Below, piece after piece: positions 8,823 through 19,511 of a DNA stretch of 64,000 nt; positions within the stretch are counted from its first letter, which is position 1, and every line of letters begins with the position of its first letter. The notes below the pieces were generated by a model. It made no database searches. It was given only the letters and a program-made list of their open reading frames with translations, and was not told the DNA's origin. The stretch is from NCBI RefSeq assembly GCF_014649755.1, contig NZ_BMTQ01000004.1, forward strand, positions 372,001 through 436,000. Reading direction: 5' to 3'. Made by a program: the position numbers and the translations under genes. The stretch comes from Streptomyces litmocidini (lineage in GTDB: Bacteria > Actinomycetota > Actinomycetes > Streptomycetales > Streptomycetaceae).

Positions 8823-9532
8823 TCAGCCGGGGTCCGAGCAGTCGATACCGATGGATCCGGGCAACGCCTTCTCCACCCATTTACGCCCGTATTCAAGACC
8901 ATCACGCACCTTGCCGACATCCTCTCCGAAATCCCCCGGCGGCCGGTCGCCCTCACGGAAGGTGACCGGCGCCTCTCCCGGACGGCCGGAGACGAGGACG
9001 AGCAGGCGCGCGCCCGTCCGGAAGTACGACGCGCCGGAATCCTGGGCCGTGAAGACCAGACGGGGTTGTGCGGTCGTCGGCTTGTACGCGTGCTCCACGG
9101 TCAGGACGACCCGGACCCCGTCGTCGCCACCGAGCTGCTCGACCTTCGCGACGGTCCCCTCGGCGATGTCCGTGGCACACGCCACCACGCTCTCGGCGGT
9201 GGGCTTGGCCCGCTCCTCGCCCTCCGGCACACCGTTGTGGGCCACCAGATAGGCCGCTCCCGTCCCCAGGACGGCCACCGCCGCCGCACCGGCGAGCAGC
9301 GGCCGCAGCACGCGGCGGCGGCGGGAGCGGGGACGCGGAGGCGGGGAGACGGCTGCGGTTTCGGCCCCGTCTCCGCTTCCCGCCAGCGCCGTGCCGATGA
9401 AGGCCAGCTGCTCGCGCAGGATCGCCACGTCGTCGAACGCCGCCCGTACCCCCGGGTCCCGCTCGGCCCCCTCGGGCAGCGGCTCGTCGAAGACCACCAG
9501 CCGCACGGGGTCTTGCTCGTACCTCTCCACCC

Positions 9533-9536
<4 letters not shown>
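8823..9536 (-). CDS. Membrane protein coupled to ECF sigma factor (candidate anti-sigma factor)
   Basis: This 237-residue protein starts at the GTG at 9536, which overlaps the stop of the sigma-factor gene by four bases (GTGA), so the pair is translationally coupled. Residues 1-65 are cytoplasmic, with a helical stretch (DVAILREQLAFIGTAL) and an Arg-rich patch. One transmembrane helix follows at about 70-88, then an extracytoplasmic domain with a GTVAKVE ... VVLTVEHAYKP ... GARLLVLVSG pattern. There is no HxxxCxxC zinc anti-sigma motif. Position and topology suggest an anti-sigma role, unsupported by any motif. The outer domain may share a TIMP/NTR-like layout with the protein at 7937-8719. 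Confidence 0.65.
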
Positions 9537-11226
<1,690 letters not shown>

Positions 11227-11239
11227 TCCCGGCCACCCT

Positions 11240-11280
11240 CCGGAGGGGCGGCTCCCCGTTGTGGGGAGCCGCCCCTCCGG
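11240..11280. terminator. Hairpin terminator after asd
   Basis: Arms 11240-11257 and 11263-11280 are perfect 18-base inverted repeats (CCGGAGGGGCGGCTCCCC) with a five-base loop, 13 bases after the asd stop codon. It separates asd from the TerD gene. Confidence 0.85.
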
Positions 11281-11307
11281 CGTGCCCGGCCGTGCCAGAG
11301 TTCCCCC

Positions 11308-12492
11308 ATGACCCGGATATCCAAGGGGGCCAACGTCCCGGTGCCCCCGCAGGCCCTTCACGTCGCGGTCAGCTGGCGCACCGGGCACGGGGTGCCCGAC
11401 GTGGACGTCTCCGCGCTGCTCCTCGGCGCCGGGGAGCGGGTGCGGGGCGACGCCGACCTGGTCTTCTACAACCACGCGGAGCACCCCTCGGGGGCCGTCC
11501 GGCACCTGGGGAAGTCGGCGCCCGGCGCGCCCGGCAGCCCGGCGGCGGACTGGCTGTGGCTGGACCTCGCGCGCGTGGAGCCCGAGGTGGGGCGCCTGGT
11601 GGTCGCCGCCTCCGCCGACGGGGGCTCCTTCGGGCAGGTGCCCGGTCTCGACGTGCTGGTCACGGACGGGGCCGGCACCCCCGTGGCGTACTGCCCGATC
11701 GGGGACGCGACGACGGAGACGGCCTTCGTCTTCGGCGAGTTCTACCGGCGGGACGGCGGCTGGCGGTTCCGCGTGGTCGGCCAGGGGTACGCCTCGGGGC
11801 TCGCCGGGCTCGCGACGGACTTCGGCATCGTGGTGGAGTACCCGCCGCCGCCGATCCCGGGCCCCGGCTACGTCCCGCCGCCCCCTCCCCCGCCGCCCGC
11901 CGCCCCGCCCGTGCCGGTGACCGATCCCTACGGCGGGGAGTTCCGGCCCTCCGTGTACCAGGGGCGCGGCAAGAGGACCGTCCACTGCGACCCGGACCTT
12001 CCGGCGGGGCACTGGGTGCTCCTGGAGATCGAGTCGTACCACTCGCTGTCCACCACGATCGAGTCCTGCGACGCGTACGGGCGGGCCGGGGAGTACCTGC
12101 TCACGGCGTACGAGGACGACGTACGCGCGCGCACCGTCGCCCTCGTCCCGCGCGCCCGCCCGCTGGCCCTGCGGGTGGAGGCCGACACCCCCTGGACGCT
12201 TCGGGTGCTGCCGCTCTCCCACGCGCGCCGTTTCGACGGCCACGTGGAGGGCCTCGCCCACGATCTGGTGATCTACGAGGGGCCGGCGGGGGTGCTCGAC
12301 TTCGCGCACCACGGGGAGTCCAATTTCACCGTCCACCAGCACACCCCGCCGCTCGACCCGCTCTACGACGACGAGGAGCAGGACCTGCTGGTGAACGAGA
12401 TCGGGGAGGTCCGGGTGAGCGCCCCGGTGCCGGGGCCGGGACTGCTGCGGATCAGCGGTGACGGACCGTGGAAGTGTTCCGTGCGCCGCTGA
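11308..12492 (+). CDS. TerD-family protein with C-terminal beta-rich domain
   Basis: This 394-residue protein has an N-terminal TerD domain (about residues 1-175). The signature segments DLVFYNHAEHPSGAVRHLG, VTDGAGTPVAYC and ETAFVFGEFYRRDGGWRFRVVGQGYASGL are clear. A Pro-rich linker (PPPPPPPPAAPP) leads to a C-terminal beta-rich domain of about 190 residues. TerD domains bind calcium and occur in stress and tellurite-resistance systems. The C-terminal domain I do not recognise beyond recalling it in other actinobacterial TerD proteins. The ATG has only a weak Shine-Dalgarno and lies just after the asd terminator. Confidence 0.85.
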   Translation: MTRISKGANVPVPPQALHVAVSWRTGHGVPDVDVSALLLGAGERVRGDADLVFYNHAEHPSGAVRHLGKSAPGAPGSPAADWLWLDLARVEPEVGRLVVAASADGGSFGQVPGLDVLVTDGAGTPVAYCPIGDATTETAFVFGEFYRRDGGWRFRVVGQGYASGLAGLATDFGIVVEYPPPPIPGPGYVPPPPPPPPAAPPVPVTDPYGGEFRPSVYQGRGKRTVHCDPDLPAGHWVLLEIESYHSLSTTIESCDAYGRAGEYLLTAYEDDVRARTVALVPRARPLALRVEADTPWTLRVLPLSHARRFDGHVEGLAHDLVIYEGPAGVLDFAHHGESNFTVHQHTPPLDPLYDDEEQDLLVNEIGEVRVSAPVPGPGLLRISGDGPWKCSVRR

Positions 12493-12543
12493 GCCGGCCC
12501 GTGGAAGGATGGCCCAAACGTCAAGAAACCGAGGAGTTGCCGG

Positions 12544-15120
12544 GTGCCTGGGACAAACCTGACCCGTGAAGAGGCTCAGCAGCGGGCGGCGCTGTTGACC
12601 GTGGACGCGTACGAGGTCGAACTGGACCTCACCGGTGCGCAGGAGGGCGGCACCTACCGGTCCGTCACCACCGTCCGCTTCGATTCCGCCGAGGACGGTG
12701 CCGGGACCTTCATCGACCTCGTCGCCCCCGCCGTCCACGAGGTCGTCCTCAACGGCCGTGCGCTCGACGTCGCCGCCGTCTTCCGCGACTCGCGGATCGC
12801 GCTCGACCGCCTCGCCCTGGGCCGCAACGAGCTGAAGGTCGTCGCCGACTGCGCGTACACCAACACCGGTGAGGGCCTGCACCGCTTCGTCGACCCGGTC
12901 GACGACCAGGCCTACCTGTACACCCAGTTCGAGGTGCCGGACGCGCGGCGGGTCTTCGCCTCGTTCGAGCAGCCCGACCTGAAGGCGACCTTCCAGTTCA
13001 CCGTGAAGGCGCCGAGCGGCTGGTCGGTCATCTCGAACTCGCCGACGCCGAAGCCCGAGAACGACGTGTGGGTCTTCGAGCCGACCCCGCGCATCTCCAC
13101 GTACATCACGGCCCTGATCGTCGGCCCGTACCACTCGGTGCACTCGACGTACGAGAAGGACGGACAGGTCGTCCCGCTGGGCATCTACTGCCGTCCCTCC
13201 CTGGCCGAGTTCCTCGACGCGGACCACATCTTCGACGTGACCCGCCAGGGCTTCGACTGGTTCCAGGAGAAGTTCGCCTACGACTACCCCTTCGCCAAGT
13301 ACGACCAGCTGTTCGTGCCGGAGTTCAACGCGGGCGCGATGGAGAACGCGGGCGCGGTCACCATCCGCGACCAGTACGTCTTCCGCTCGAAGGTGACGGA
13401 CGCGGCGTACGAGCGGCGCGCCGAGACCATCCTGCACGAGCTCGCCCACATGTGGTTCGGCGACCTCGTCACCATGGAGTGGTGGAACGACCTGTGGCTG
13501 AACGAGTCGTTCGCCACCTACACCTCGGTCGCCTGCCAGGCCGCGGTGCCGGGCACCCGCTGGCCGAACGCCTGGACCACCTTCGCCAACGCGGAGAAGA
13601 CCTGGGCCTACCGCCAGGACCAGCTGCCGTCGACGCACCCGATCATGGCCGAGATCAACGACCTGGAGGACGTGCTCGTCAACTTCGACGGGATCACGTA
13701 CGCCAAGGGCGCCTCGGTCCTGAAGCAGCTCGTGGCGTACGTCGGCCAGGACGAGTTCTTCAAGGGCGTGCAGGCCTACTTCCAGGCGCACGCCTTCGGG
13801 AACACCCGTCTCTCCGACCTCCTCGGCGCCCTGGAGGAGACCTCCGGCCGTGACCTGAAGACCTGGTCGAAGGCGTGGCTGGAGACGGCCGGCATCAACG
13901 TCCTCCGGCCGGAGATCGAGACCGACGGGAACGGCGTCATCACCGCCTTCGCCGTCCGCCAGGAGGCCCCCGCGCTGCCCGCCGGCGCCAAGGGCCGGGC
14001 CGTGCTCCGCCCGCACCGCATCGCGATCGGCTTCTACGACCTGGACGCGGCCGGCAAGCTGGTCCGCACCGACCGCCTGGAGCTGGACATCGCGGCGGCC
14101 GAGCTGACGGCCGTGGAGCAGCTGGTCGGCAAGGCCCGCCCGGCGGTCGTCCTCCTCAACGACGACGACCTGTCGTACGCCAAGGTCCGCCTCGACGCGC
14201 AGTCCCTGGCGAACGTCACCGCGCACCTCGGCGACTTCGCCGAGTCCCTGCCGCGCGCCCTGTGCTGGGCCTCGGCCTGGGACATGACCCGCGACGGCGA
14301 GCTGGCCACCCGCGACTACCTGGACCTGGTGCTCTCGGGCATCGCCAAGGAGTCCGACATCGGCGTGGTGCAGTCGCTCCAGGGCCAGGTGAAGGCCGCG
14401 CTCGACCTGTACGCGGCACCGGAGTGGCGCGAGGCCGGGCTCACCCGCTGGACCGAGGCCACCCTGGCGCACCTCCAGGCGGCCGAGCCGGCGAGCGACC
14501 ACCAGCTGGCGTGGGCGCGGGCCTTCGCGGCGACCGCCCGCACCCCGCAGCAGCTGGACCTGCTGGCGTCCCTCCTGGAGGGACGCCAGTCGATCGAGGG
14601 CCTGGCGGTGGACACCGAGCTGCGCTGGGCCTTCGTGCAGCGCCTCGCGGCCACCGGCGTCTACGACGAGGCGGAGATCGCCGCCGAGCTGGAGCGCGAC
14701 CGCACGGCGGCGGGCGAGCGGCACGCGGCCACCGCGCGCGCGGCCCGCCCGACGGAGGCGGCGAAGGCGGAGGCCTGGGCCTCGGTCGTCGAGGACGACA
14801 AGCTGGCGAACGCCGTGCAGGAGGCCGTCATCGGCGGCTTCGTCCAGGCCGACCAGCGCGAGCTGCTCGCCCCGTACGCGGAGAAGTACTTCGCGTCGAT
14901 CAAGCACGTCTCGGAGACCCGCAGCCACGAGATGATCCAGCAGGTCGTGGTCGGCCTCTACCCGAGGCTCCAGGTCTCGCAGGAGACGCTGGACGCGACG
15001 GACGCGTGGATCGCCGCGAACGACCCGGTCCCGGCGCTGCGGCGCATGGTGACGGAGTCCCGCGCGGGCGTCGAGCGCGCCCTGAGGGCGCGGGCGGCGG
15101 ACGCGGCGGCCGCGAAGTAG
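12544..15120 (+). CDS. pepN: Aminopeptidase N (M1 zinc metallopeptidase)
   Basis: This 858-residue cytoplasmic M1 aminopeptidase removes N-terminal residues from peptides. The exopeptidase motif GAMEN is at residues 264-268. The zinc site is H298-E299-x-x-H302 with E321 as third ligand (WLNESFATY). The length matches actinobacterial PepN. The GTG start at 12544 follows GAGGAG at a suitable distance. The C-terminal helical ERAP1-like domain covers about residues 510-858. A 15-bp hairpin follows the stop codon. Confidence 0.95.
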   Translation: MPGTNLTREEAQQRAALLTVDAYEVELDLTGAQEGGTYRSVTTVRFDSAEDGAGTFIDLVAPAVHEVVLNGRALDVAAVFRDSRIALDRLALGRNELKVVADCAYTNTGEGLHRFVDPVDDQAYLYTQFEVPDARRVFASFEQPDLKATFQFTVKAPSGWSVISNSPTPKPENDVWVFEPTPRISTYITALIVGPYHSVHSTYEKDGQVVPLGIYCRPSLAEFLDADHIFDVTRQGFDWFQEKFAYDYPFAKYDQLFVPEFNAGAMENAGAVTIRDQYVFRSKVTDAAYERRAETILHELAHMWFGDLVTMEWWNDLWLNESFATYTSVACQAAVPGTRWPNAWTTFANAEKTWAYRQDQLPSTHPIMAEINDLEDVLVNFDGITYAKGASVLKQLVAYVGQDEFFKGVQAYFQAHAFGNTRLSDLLGALEETSGRDLKTWSKAWLETAGINVLRPEIETDGNGVITAFAVRQEAPALPAGAKGRAVLRPHRIAIGFYDLDAAGKLVRTDRLELDIAAAELTAVEQLVGKARPAVVLLNDDDLSYAKVRLDAQSLANVTAHLGDFAESLPRALCWASAWDMTRDGELATRDYLDLVLSGIAKESDIGVVQSLQGQVKAALDLYAAPEWREAGLTRWTEATLAHLQAAEPASDHQLAWARAFAATARTPQQLDLLASLLEGRQSIEGLAVDTELRWAFVQRLAATGVYDEAEIAAELERDRTAAGERHAATARAARPTEAAKAEAWASVVEDDKLANAVQEAVIGGFVQADQRELLAPYAEKYFASIKHVSETRSHEMIQQVVVGLYPRLQVSQETLDATDAWIAANDPVPALRRMVTESRAGVERALRARAADAAAAK

Positions 15121-15143
15121 TGCCGGTGTAGTGCCGGTCGTAC

Positions 15144-15183
15144 GGAGAAGGGGCGCCCTCCCCCACGGGGGCGCCCCTTCTCC
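15144..15183. terminator. Hairpin terminator between pepN and allantoicase gene
   Basis: Arms 15144-15158 and 15169-15183 are perfect 15-base inverted repeats (GGAGAAGGGGCGCCC) with a ten-base loop. The two flanking genes converge here, so it probably works in both directions. Confidence 0.85.
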
Positions 15184-15258
15184 GCGCTTGGAGTCCGCCC
15201 GGCGGGCGGGCGTCGGCGCGCGGCCGTGCCGCCGGGCGGAAGCGTGCGGGTCTTCGGC

Positions 15259-16383
15259 TCAGCCGCCGAGGGCCGCGTACCGGGCGCGCAGGTCGGCCGC
15301 GCCCTGTTCCGTGAGCGTTCCGTGGAGCCGCATCCGGGCGACGCCGCCGTCGGGGAAGGCGTCGAGCCGGACGTGGGTGACGACGGCCCGGGCGGGCAGC
15401 TTGAAGCGGTGCAGGGTGTCGGGCTGGAGGCGGGTGCGCGGGATGATCTCGAACCACTCGCCGTTGTCCCCGTTGCGGCCCTGGAGGGCGATCCAGCCGG
15501 CCGAGTTGCCCTTGAGGTAGGCGGTGTCGATCTCGACGGCGCGGACGGCGCCCTGGGCGACCAGCCTGAAGCGGACCCAGTCGTTGGTGCCGCGGACCCG
15601 GCGGCGGCGGTTCTCCCAGCCGTCGTCCATCTTGCGGGAGGTGCCGGGCAGGATGATCTGGGTGGGCGAGGAGTAGAACTTGTCCGAGGCGTCCTCGTAC
15701 GAGCCGCCGTTGAGCACGGCGATCAGGTCGAGGGTGCCGAGGAGTTCCAGCCACTCGGGGTCGGGCACGACCTCGCCGTGGACGCGGAGCCGGGCGACGC
15801 CGCCGTCGGGGTGCTGGCAGAGCCGGACGTGGGTGAAGCGGCGCTCGGCGTCGACGGCGAAGCCGTTGGCGGCGTGGCCGCGGACGGGGGTCGGCGGGAC
15901 GAGCTCCTCCCACTTGGCGTCGAGCAGCTCGGCGGGGCCGGGCGAGCCCTCGACGGCGGTGGCCTGGATGCTGACCTTCTGCGGGTAGTTGCCGCGGAAG
16001 TGGGCGGTGTCGACGACGATTCCGCGGATCACGCCGGGGGCGCCGAGGCGGACGATCGCCCAGTCGTGGTCCTCGGGGGCGGGGAAGACGTTCTCGGCGT
16101 CGGCCCCGCGGCGGCGGCGGGTCTCCCAGCCGTCCATGATCTTGCCCTTGTGGCCGAAGTGCTCCGGGTCGAAGGCGGCGCGCTCGCGGACGAGGAGGTT
16201 CTCCCGCTCGGCGAAGAACTCGTCGTTGGCGGCGACGACCCCGGCGCCGAGGCGGCGGTCGGCGAGGTCGACGAGCTCGGTGAAGGGGAAGTCACCGGTG
16301 CGGTAGTCGGCGTAGGGGTCCCCGCCGGCGTAGGGGGCGGCGTCGTTGGCGTGCGGGTCCTGGTTCGCGTCGAGGCTGCTCAT
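15259..16383 (-). CDS. alc: Allantoicase
   Basis: This 374-residue enzyme hydrolyses allantoate to ureidoglycolate and urea in purine catabolism. Two homologous allantoicase beta-domains are visible. Each carries the GKIMDGWETRRRR / SRKMDDGWENRRRR type motif (about residues 79-95 and 258-275), followed by IDTAHFRGN / IDTAYLKGN and a PDGGVAR(L/M)R(L/V)HG motif. The ATG at 16383 directly begins the protein. No other allantoin-pathway gene is adjacent. The 83 bases to the neighbouring LysR gene contain a striking two-part motif (16414-16456) shared with an EamA gene. Confidence 0.93.
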   Translation of the reverse strand: MSSLDANQDPHANDAAPYAGGDPYADYRTGDFPFTELVDLADRRLGAGVVAANDEFFAERENLLVRERAAFDPEHFGHKGKIMDGWETRRRRGADAENVFPAPEDHDWAIVRLGAPGVIRGIVVDTAHFRGNYPQKVSIQATAVEGSPGPAELLDAKWEELVPPTPVRGHAANGFAVDAERRFTHVRLCQHPDGGVARLRVHGEVVPDPEWLELLGTLDLIAVLNGGSYEDASDKFYSSPTQIILPGTSRKMDDGWENRRRRVRGTNDWVRFRLVAQGAVRAVEIDTAYLKGNSAGWIALQGRNGDNGEWFEIIPRTRLQPDTLHRFKLPARAVVTHVRLDAFPDGGVARMRLHGTLTEQGAADLRARYAALGG

Positions 16384-16413
16384 GGATCGAGCTTCCCGCC
16401 GCTCGCGCGTCCC

Positions 16414-16456
16414 GGTCCATCGAATGTTTTCGACGATGCCGTTCAGTTCTGCTGAA
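16414..16456 (-). promoter_or_regulatory. Two-part candidate operator upstream of allantoicase
   Basis: GGTCCATCGAA (16414-16424, plus strand) is followed 28 bases start-to-start by the imperfect palindrome TTCAGTTCTGCTGAA (16442-16456). The same two elements with the same 28-base spacing occur at 18412-18454 upstream of the EamA gene. In both cases the GGTCCATCGAA element begins 31-32 bases before the start codon. The adjacent LysR regulator is the natural candidate to bind here. Confidence 0.6.
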
Positions 16457-16466
16457 GGGTCGCGGG

Positions 16467-17393
16467 TCAGTTCTGCTGCACGGTCTCGCGGCCCGCCGCC
16501 GCCTGGCGGAGCGCGGCGAGGACCCGGGCCACCGCCGGGCCCTCCTCCGCCCCGCTCCGCACCGCCGCGACGACGTGGCGGCGCGGCTGGTCGGCGGAGA
16601 GCACCCGCATGACGACCCCGGTCCCGCTCCGGCGGTCCGCGGAGGCCATCCGGGGCACGAGCGCGATCCCCATCCCCGCCTCGACCATGGCGAGGATCGC
16701 GGTCCAGCCGGAGGCGCTGTGGGCCTGCTCGGGCACGAAGCCGGCGGCCTCGCAGGCGGCGGTGGTGATCTCGGACCAGGGCCCCGAGCCCCCGAAGATC
16801 CAGGGTTCGGCGGCGAGGTCGGCGAGCCGCAGGCCGGGGGCGTCGGCGAGCGGGTGGTCGGCGGGCAGCGCGACGTCGAGGGGGTCGGCGAGCAGCGGGA
16901 CCCGGCTGTACTTGGGGTCGCGCGCGGAGGGCGCGTGGGCGGCGAGGGAGAGGGCGAGGTCGACCTCGCCGGCCGTGAGCAGCTCGTACGCCTCGGCGGC
17001 CTCGGCCTCCCGGATCCGGACGTCGAGCCCGGGGTGGGCAGTCCGCAGCTGGCGCACGGCGGGGACGAGGAGCGCGGGCACGGACGTCGGGAAGGCCGCG
17101 ACCCGCACCTGGCCGGCCTCGCCCCGCAGGTAGCCGTCGAGTTCGGCGTCGGCGCGTTCCAGCTGGGCGAAGACGACCTCCGCGTGGCGCAGCACCAGAT
17201 GGGCGGCGTCGGTGAGGCGGACCCGGCGCCCCTGGGCCTCCAGGAGCCGCACGCCGAGCTGTTTGGCGAGGTTGGTGAGCTGCTGGGAGACGGCCGAGGG
17301 GGTCATGAGCAGTGCCTCCGCGGTCGCGGTGACGGTGCCGCGGTCGCGGAGGGTGCGGAGGATCTGGAGCTTCTTGATGTCCCACTCGGTCAT
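16467..17393 (-). CDS. LysR-family transcriptional regulator
   Basis: This 308-residue protein has an N-terminal winged helix (residues 1-65, with TVTATAEALLMTPSAVSQQLTNLAKQLGVRLLE). It is followed by the LysR effector-binding domain from about residue 90 (GQVRVAAFPTSVPALLVPAVRQL). It lies between the allantoicase gene and an EamA transporter gene, all on the minus strand. Shared two-part motifs upstream of those two genes suggest that it controls both. The effector is unknown. Confidence 0.92.
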   Translation of the reverse strand: MTEWDIKKLQILRTLRDRGTVTATAEALLMTPSAVSQQLTNLAKQLGVRLLEAQGRRVRLTDAAHLVLRHAEVVFAQLERADAELDGYLRGEAGQVRVAAFPTSVPALLVPAVRQLRTAHPGLDVRIREAEAAEAYELLTAGEVDLALSLAAHAPSARDPKYSRVPLLADPLDVALPADHPLADAPGLRLADLAAEPWIFGGSGPWSEITTAACEAAGFVPEQAHSASGWTAILAMVEAGMGIALVPRMASADRRSGTGVVMRVLSADQPRRHVVAAVRSGAEEGPAVARVLAALRQAAAGRETVQQN

Positions 17394-17438
17394 GGGCGCA
17401 ACTTATCCGGGCTCGCCCTGTTCGGGTGGGGCCGGGAG

Positions 17439-18380
17439 CTAGCGGGTGGAGCTCATGGCGACACCGCCGAGGATGAGGACCGCGCTCGCGCCGCCGAGGA
17501 GGCCGAACCGCTCGCCGAGGAGGGCGTACGAGAGGAGGGCGACGCAGACGGGCTGGAGGTAGTAGACGATCCCGGCGCGGGCGGCGCCGATCAGGGTGAC
17601 GGCCTTGTTCCAGGCGAAGAAGGCCACGGCGGAGGAGAGCACGCCGACGTACACGAGCGGACCGACGGTGCCGGTGGTGGGCTCGAAGCCGCCCTGGACG
17701 GCGAGGCTGGCCCCGTACGCCGGGAGGAGCATGAGGGCGCCGAGGGCGAAGGTGGTGAAGAGGAGGGCGAGGCCGCCGAGTTCGGCGGGGCGGCGCTTGA
17801 GGAGTGCGCTGTACGCGGCGAAGCAGAGGGCCGCTGCCATGACCCAGAGGTCGCCGGTGGCGAGGTCGGGGGCGAGGGAGCCCTTGCTGACGAGGAGCAC
17901 GACGCCGGCGCAGGCGATGAGCATGCCGGTGGTGCGGCGCGGGCCGAGGCGGTTGCCGCCGAGGCGGGCGAAGAGGGCCATGAGGACCGGGGAGGCGGCC
18001 ATGATCATGCCCATGTTGCCGGCGGAGGTGGCGGTCCCGGCCTGGTTGACCAGGGTGTTGTAGACGGTGATGCCGAGCAGGGCGGCGAGGGTGAGGAAGC
18101 GGAGGTGACGGCGGATCAGGTGTCGCTGCCGCCAGGTCTCGCGGGCGGCGAGGGGGGCGACGGCCACGAGGGCGACGATCCAGCGCCAGAAGGCGGCCTG
18201 GACCGGGGGGACGGTGTCGTGGAGGGCGCGGGCGACGACGAAGCTGCCGGACCAGACGACGGTGGCGAGGAGGGCGAGGAGCACGCCGAGGCCGGCGCCC
18301 TTGGCGGGTGCCGGCCTCTCGGTGGGTGCGCTGTTCGTGGCGGTGGCTCCGGTGGGGTTGCGGGCGGTGTCCAGGCTCAT
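17439..18380 (-). CDS. EamA/DMT-family transporter
   Basis: This 313-residue membrane protein has about ten hydrophobic helices and the two-fold EamA repeat (SGSFVVARALHDTVPPVQAAFWRW in the first half; VGVLSSAVAFFAWNKAVTLIGAARAG in the second). DMT transporters of this type usually export metabolites. It starts at the ATG at 18380, five bases after the stop of the next EamA gene. It also carries its own upstream candidate LysR-type site at 18412-18454, which overlaps the end of that gene. Confidence 0.9.
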   Translation of the reverse strand: MSLDTARNPTGATATNSAPTERPAPAKGAGLGVLLALLATVVWSGSFVVARALHDTVPPVQAAFWRWIVALVAVAPLAARETWRQRHLIRRHLRFLTLAALLGITVYNTLVNQAGTATSAGNMGMIMAASPVLMALFARLGGNRLGPRRTTGMLIACAGVVLLVSKGSLAPDLATGDLWVMAAALCFAAYSALLKRRPAELGGLALLFTTFALGALMLLPAYGASLAVQGGFEPTTGTVGPLVYVGVLSSAVAFFAWNKAVTLIGAARAGIVYYLQPVCVALLSYALLGERFGLLGGASAVLILGGVAMSSTR

Positions 18381-18385
18381 GCCCC

Positions 18386-19348
18386 TTACCGTCGCACCGC
18401 CGGAACCTCCAGGTCCATCGAAACTTCCTGACCGTTTCCTTCAGCAGGGCTGAACGGTTCGGTCTCGACCGCGGCCTTCTCGGGGGCCTTGGGGGCGCGG
18501 GGACCCAGCTGGCCGGCCAGGGTGGCGCCGAAGGCGATCACCATGCCGAGGACCTGCACCGGGCCGAGGGCCTGACCGAGGGCCGCCCAGCCGATGACGG
18601 CCGCGGTGATCGGCGAGAGCGGGCCGAGGAGGGTGGCCGAGGAGGCGCTGAGCCGCTCGATGCCGCGGAACCAGAGGAAGTACGAGATCGCGGTGTTGCC
18701 GAAGGCGAGGTAGGCGTAGCCGGCCAGGTTGGTGCCGGTCAGGGCCGGCGGGGCGCCCTCGACGAGGAAGGCGATGGGCAGGATGACCAGGCCGCCTGCG
18801 GTGAGCTGCCAGCCGGTGACCGCGAGGGCGCCGACGCCCTCGGGGCGGCCCCAGCGCTTGGTGAAGACGATGCCGGCGGACATCGAGAGCGAGGAGAGCA
18901 GTCCGGCCCCCACGCCGATCAGATCGAAGGCGGCTCCGGCCTTGAGGACGACGAGGCTGACGCCGAAGGCGGCGGTGACGGCGGTGAGCAGGGCCTTCAC
19001 CGTGGGCTTCTCGCCGAGGAAGAGGGCCGCGAGGCCGACGACGAAGAGCGGGCCGACGGAACCGACGACCGCGGCGACCCCGCCGGGCAGCCGGTAGGCG
19101 GCGAGGAAGAGCAGCGGGAAGAAGGCGCCGATGTTGAGGGCTCCGAGGACCGCGGACTTCCACCACCAGGCGCCCTGCGGGAGCTTGCGGGTGAGGGCGA
19201 GGAGGGCGAGGCCGGCGGGCAGGGCGCGCATGAGGCCGGTGAAGAGCGGCCGGTCGGGCGGCAGGAACTCGGTGGTGACGAAGTAGGTGGAGCCCCAGGA
19301 GATCGGGGCGAGGGCGGTGAGCGCGGTGACTGCTGCCTTGCGGGACAT
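18386..19348 (-). CDS. EamA/DMT-family transporter
   Basis: This 320-residue membrane protein has about ten helices. The family hallmarks PISWGSTYFVTTEFLPPDRPLFTGLMRAL and YLAFGNTAISYFLWFRGIERLSAS are in the first and second halves. It is divergent from a MarR-family gene, with an AT-rich operator-like region between them, so it is probably the target of that MarR repressor. The last 20 residues overlap the candidate regulatory motif of the downstream EamA gene and look more like regulatory sequence than a conserved tail. Confidence 0.9.
   Translation of the reverse strand: MSRKAAVTALTALAPISWGSTYFVTTEFLPPDRPLFTGLMRALPAGLALLALTRKLPQGAWWWKSAVLGALNIGAFFPLLFLAAYRLPGGVAAVVGSVGPLFVVGLAALFLGEKPTVKALLTAVTAAFGVSLVVLKAGAAFDLIGVGAGLLSSLSMSAGIVFTKRWGRPEGVGALAVTGWQLTAGGLVILPIAFLVEGAPPALTGTNLAGYAYLAFGNTAISYFLWFRGIERLSASSATLLGPLSPITAAVIGWAALGQALGPVQVLGMVIAFGATLAGQLGPRAPKAPEKAAVETEPFSPAEGNGQEVSMDLEVPAVRR
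18412..18454 (-). promoter_or_regulatory. Two-part candidate operator upstream of EamA gene
   Basis: GGTCCATCGAA (18412-18422, plus strand) and the palindrome TTCAGCAGGGCTGAA (18440-18454) repeat the arrangement found upstream of allantoicase, with identical 28-base spacing. Here the motif lies inside the 3' end of the upstream EamA gene. This implies an internal promoter for the downstream one. Confidence 0.6.
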
Positions 19349-19410
19349 GACGGTTCCCCCTGCGGTGGAGCGCCGGAGCGGCGGGCGCCGACTGGCTTCG
19401 TGGTGATTAA

Positions 19411-19475
19411 CTTACCACTAAGCTACTTCCTGGCAAGAGGCTTTTTCATAAGAGACTTTCTCGTAAGTGACTTGC
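19411..19475. promoter_or_regulatory. AT-rich operator region between EamA and MarR genes
   Basis: The 163-base divergent intergenic region is unusually AT-rich for this DNA. It contains CTTACCACTAAG (19411-19422) and GTAAGTGACTTGC (19463-19475), both imperfect palindromes with the CTTA/TAAG half-sites typical of MarR-family operators. The MarR protein encoded to the right probably represses both itself and the EamA gene. Confidence 0.55.
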
Positions 19476-19511
19476 TTGCGATCGAGGTGGGGAGAGGGGA
19501 ACACTGAGGAC

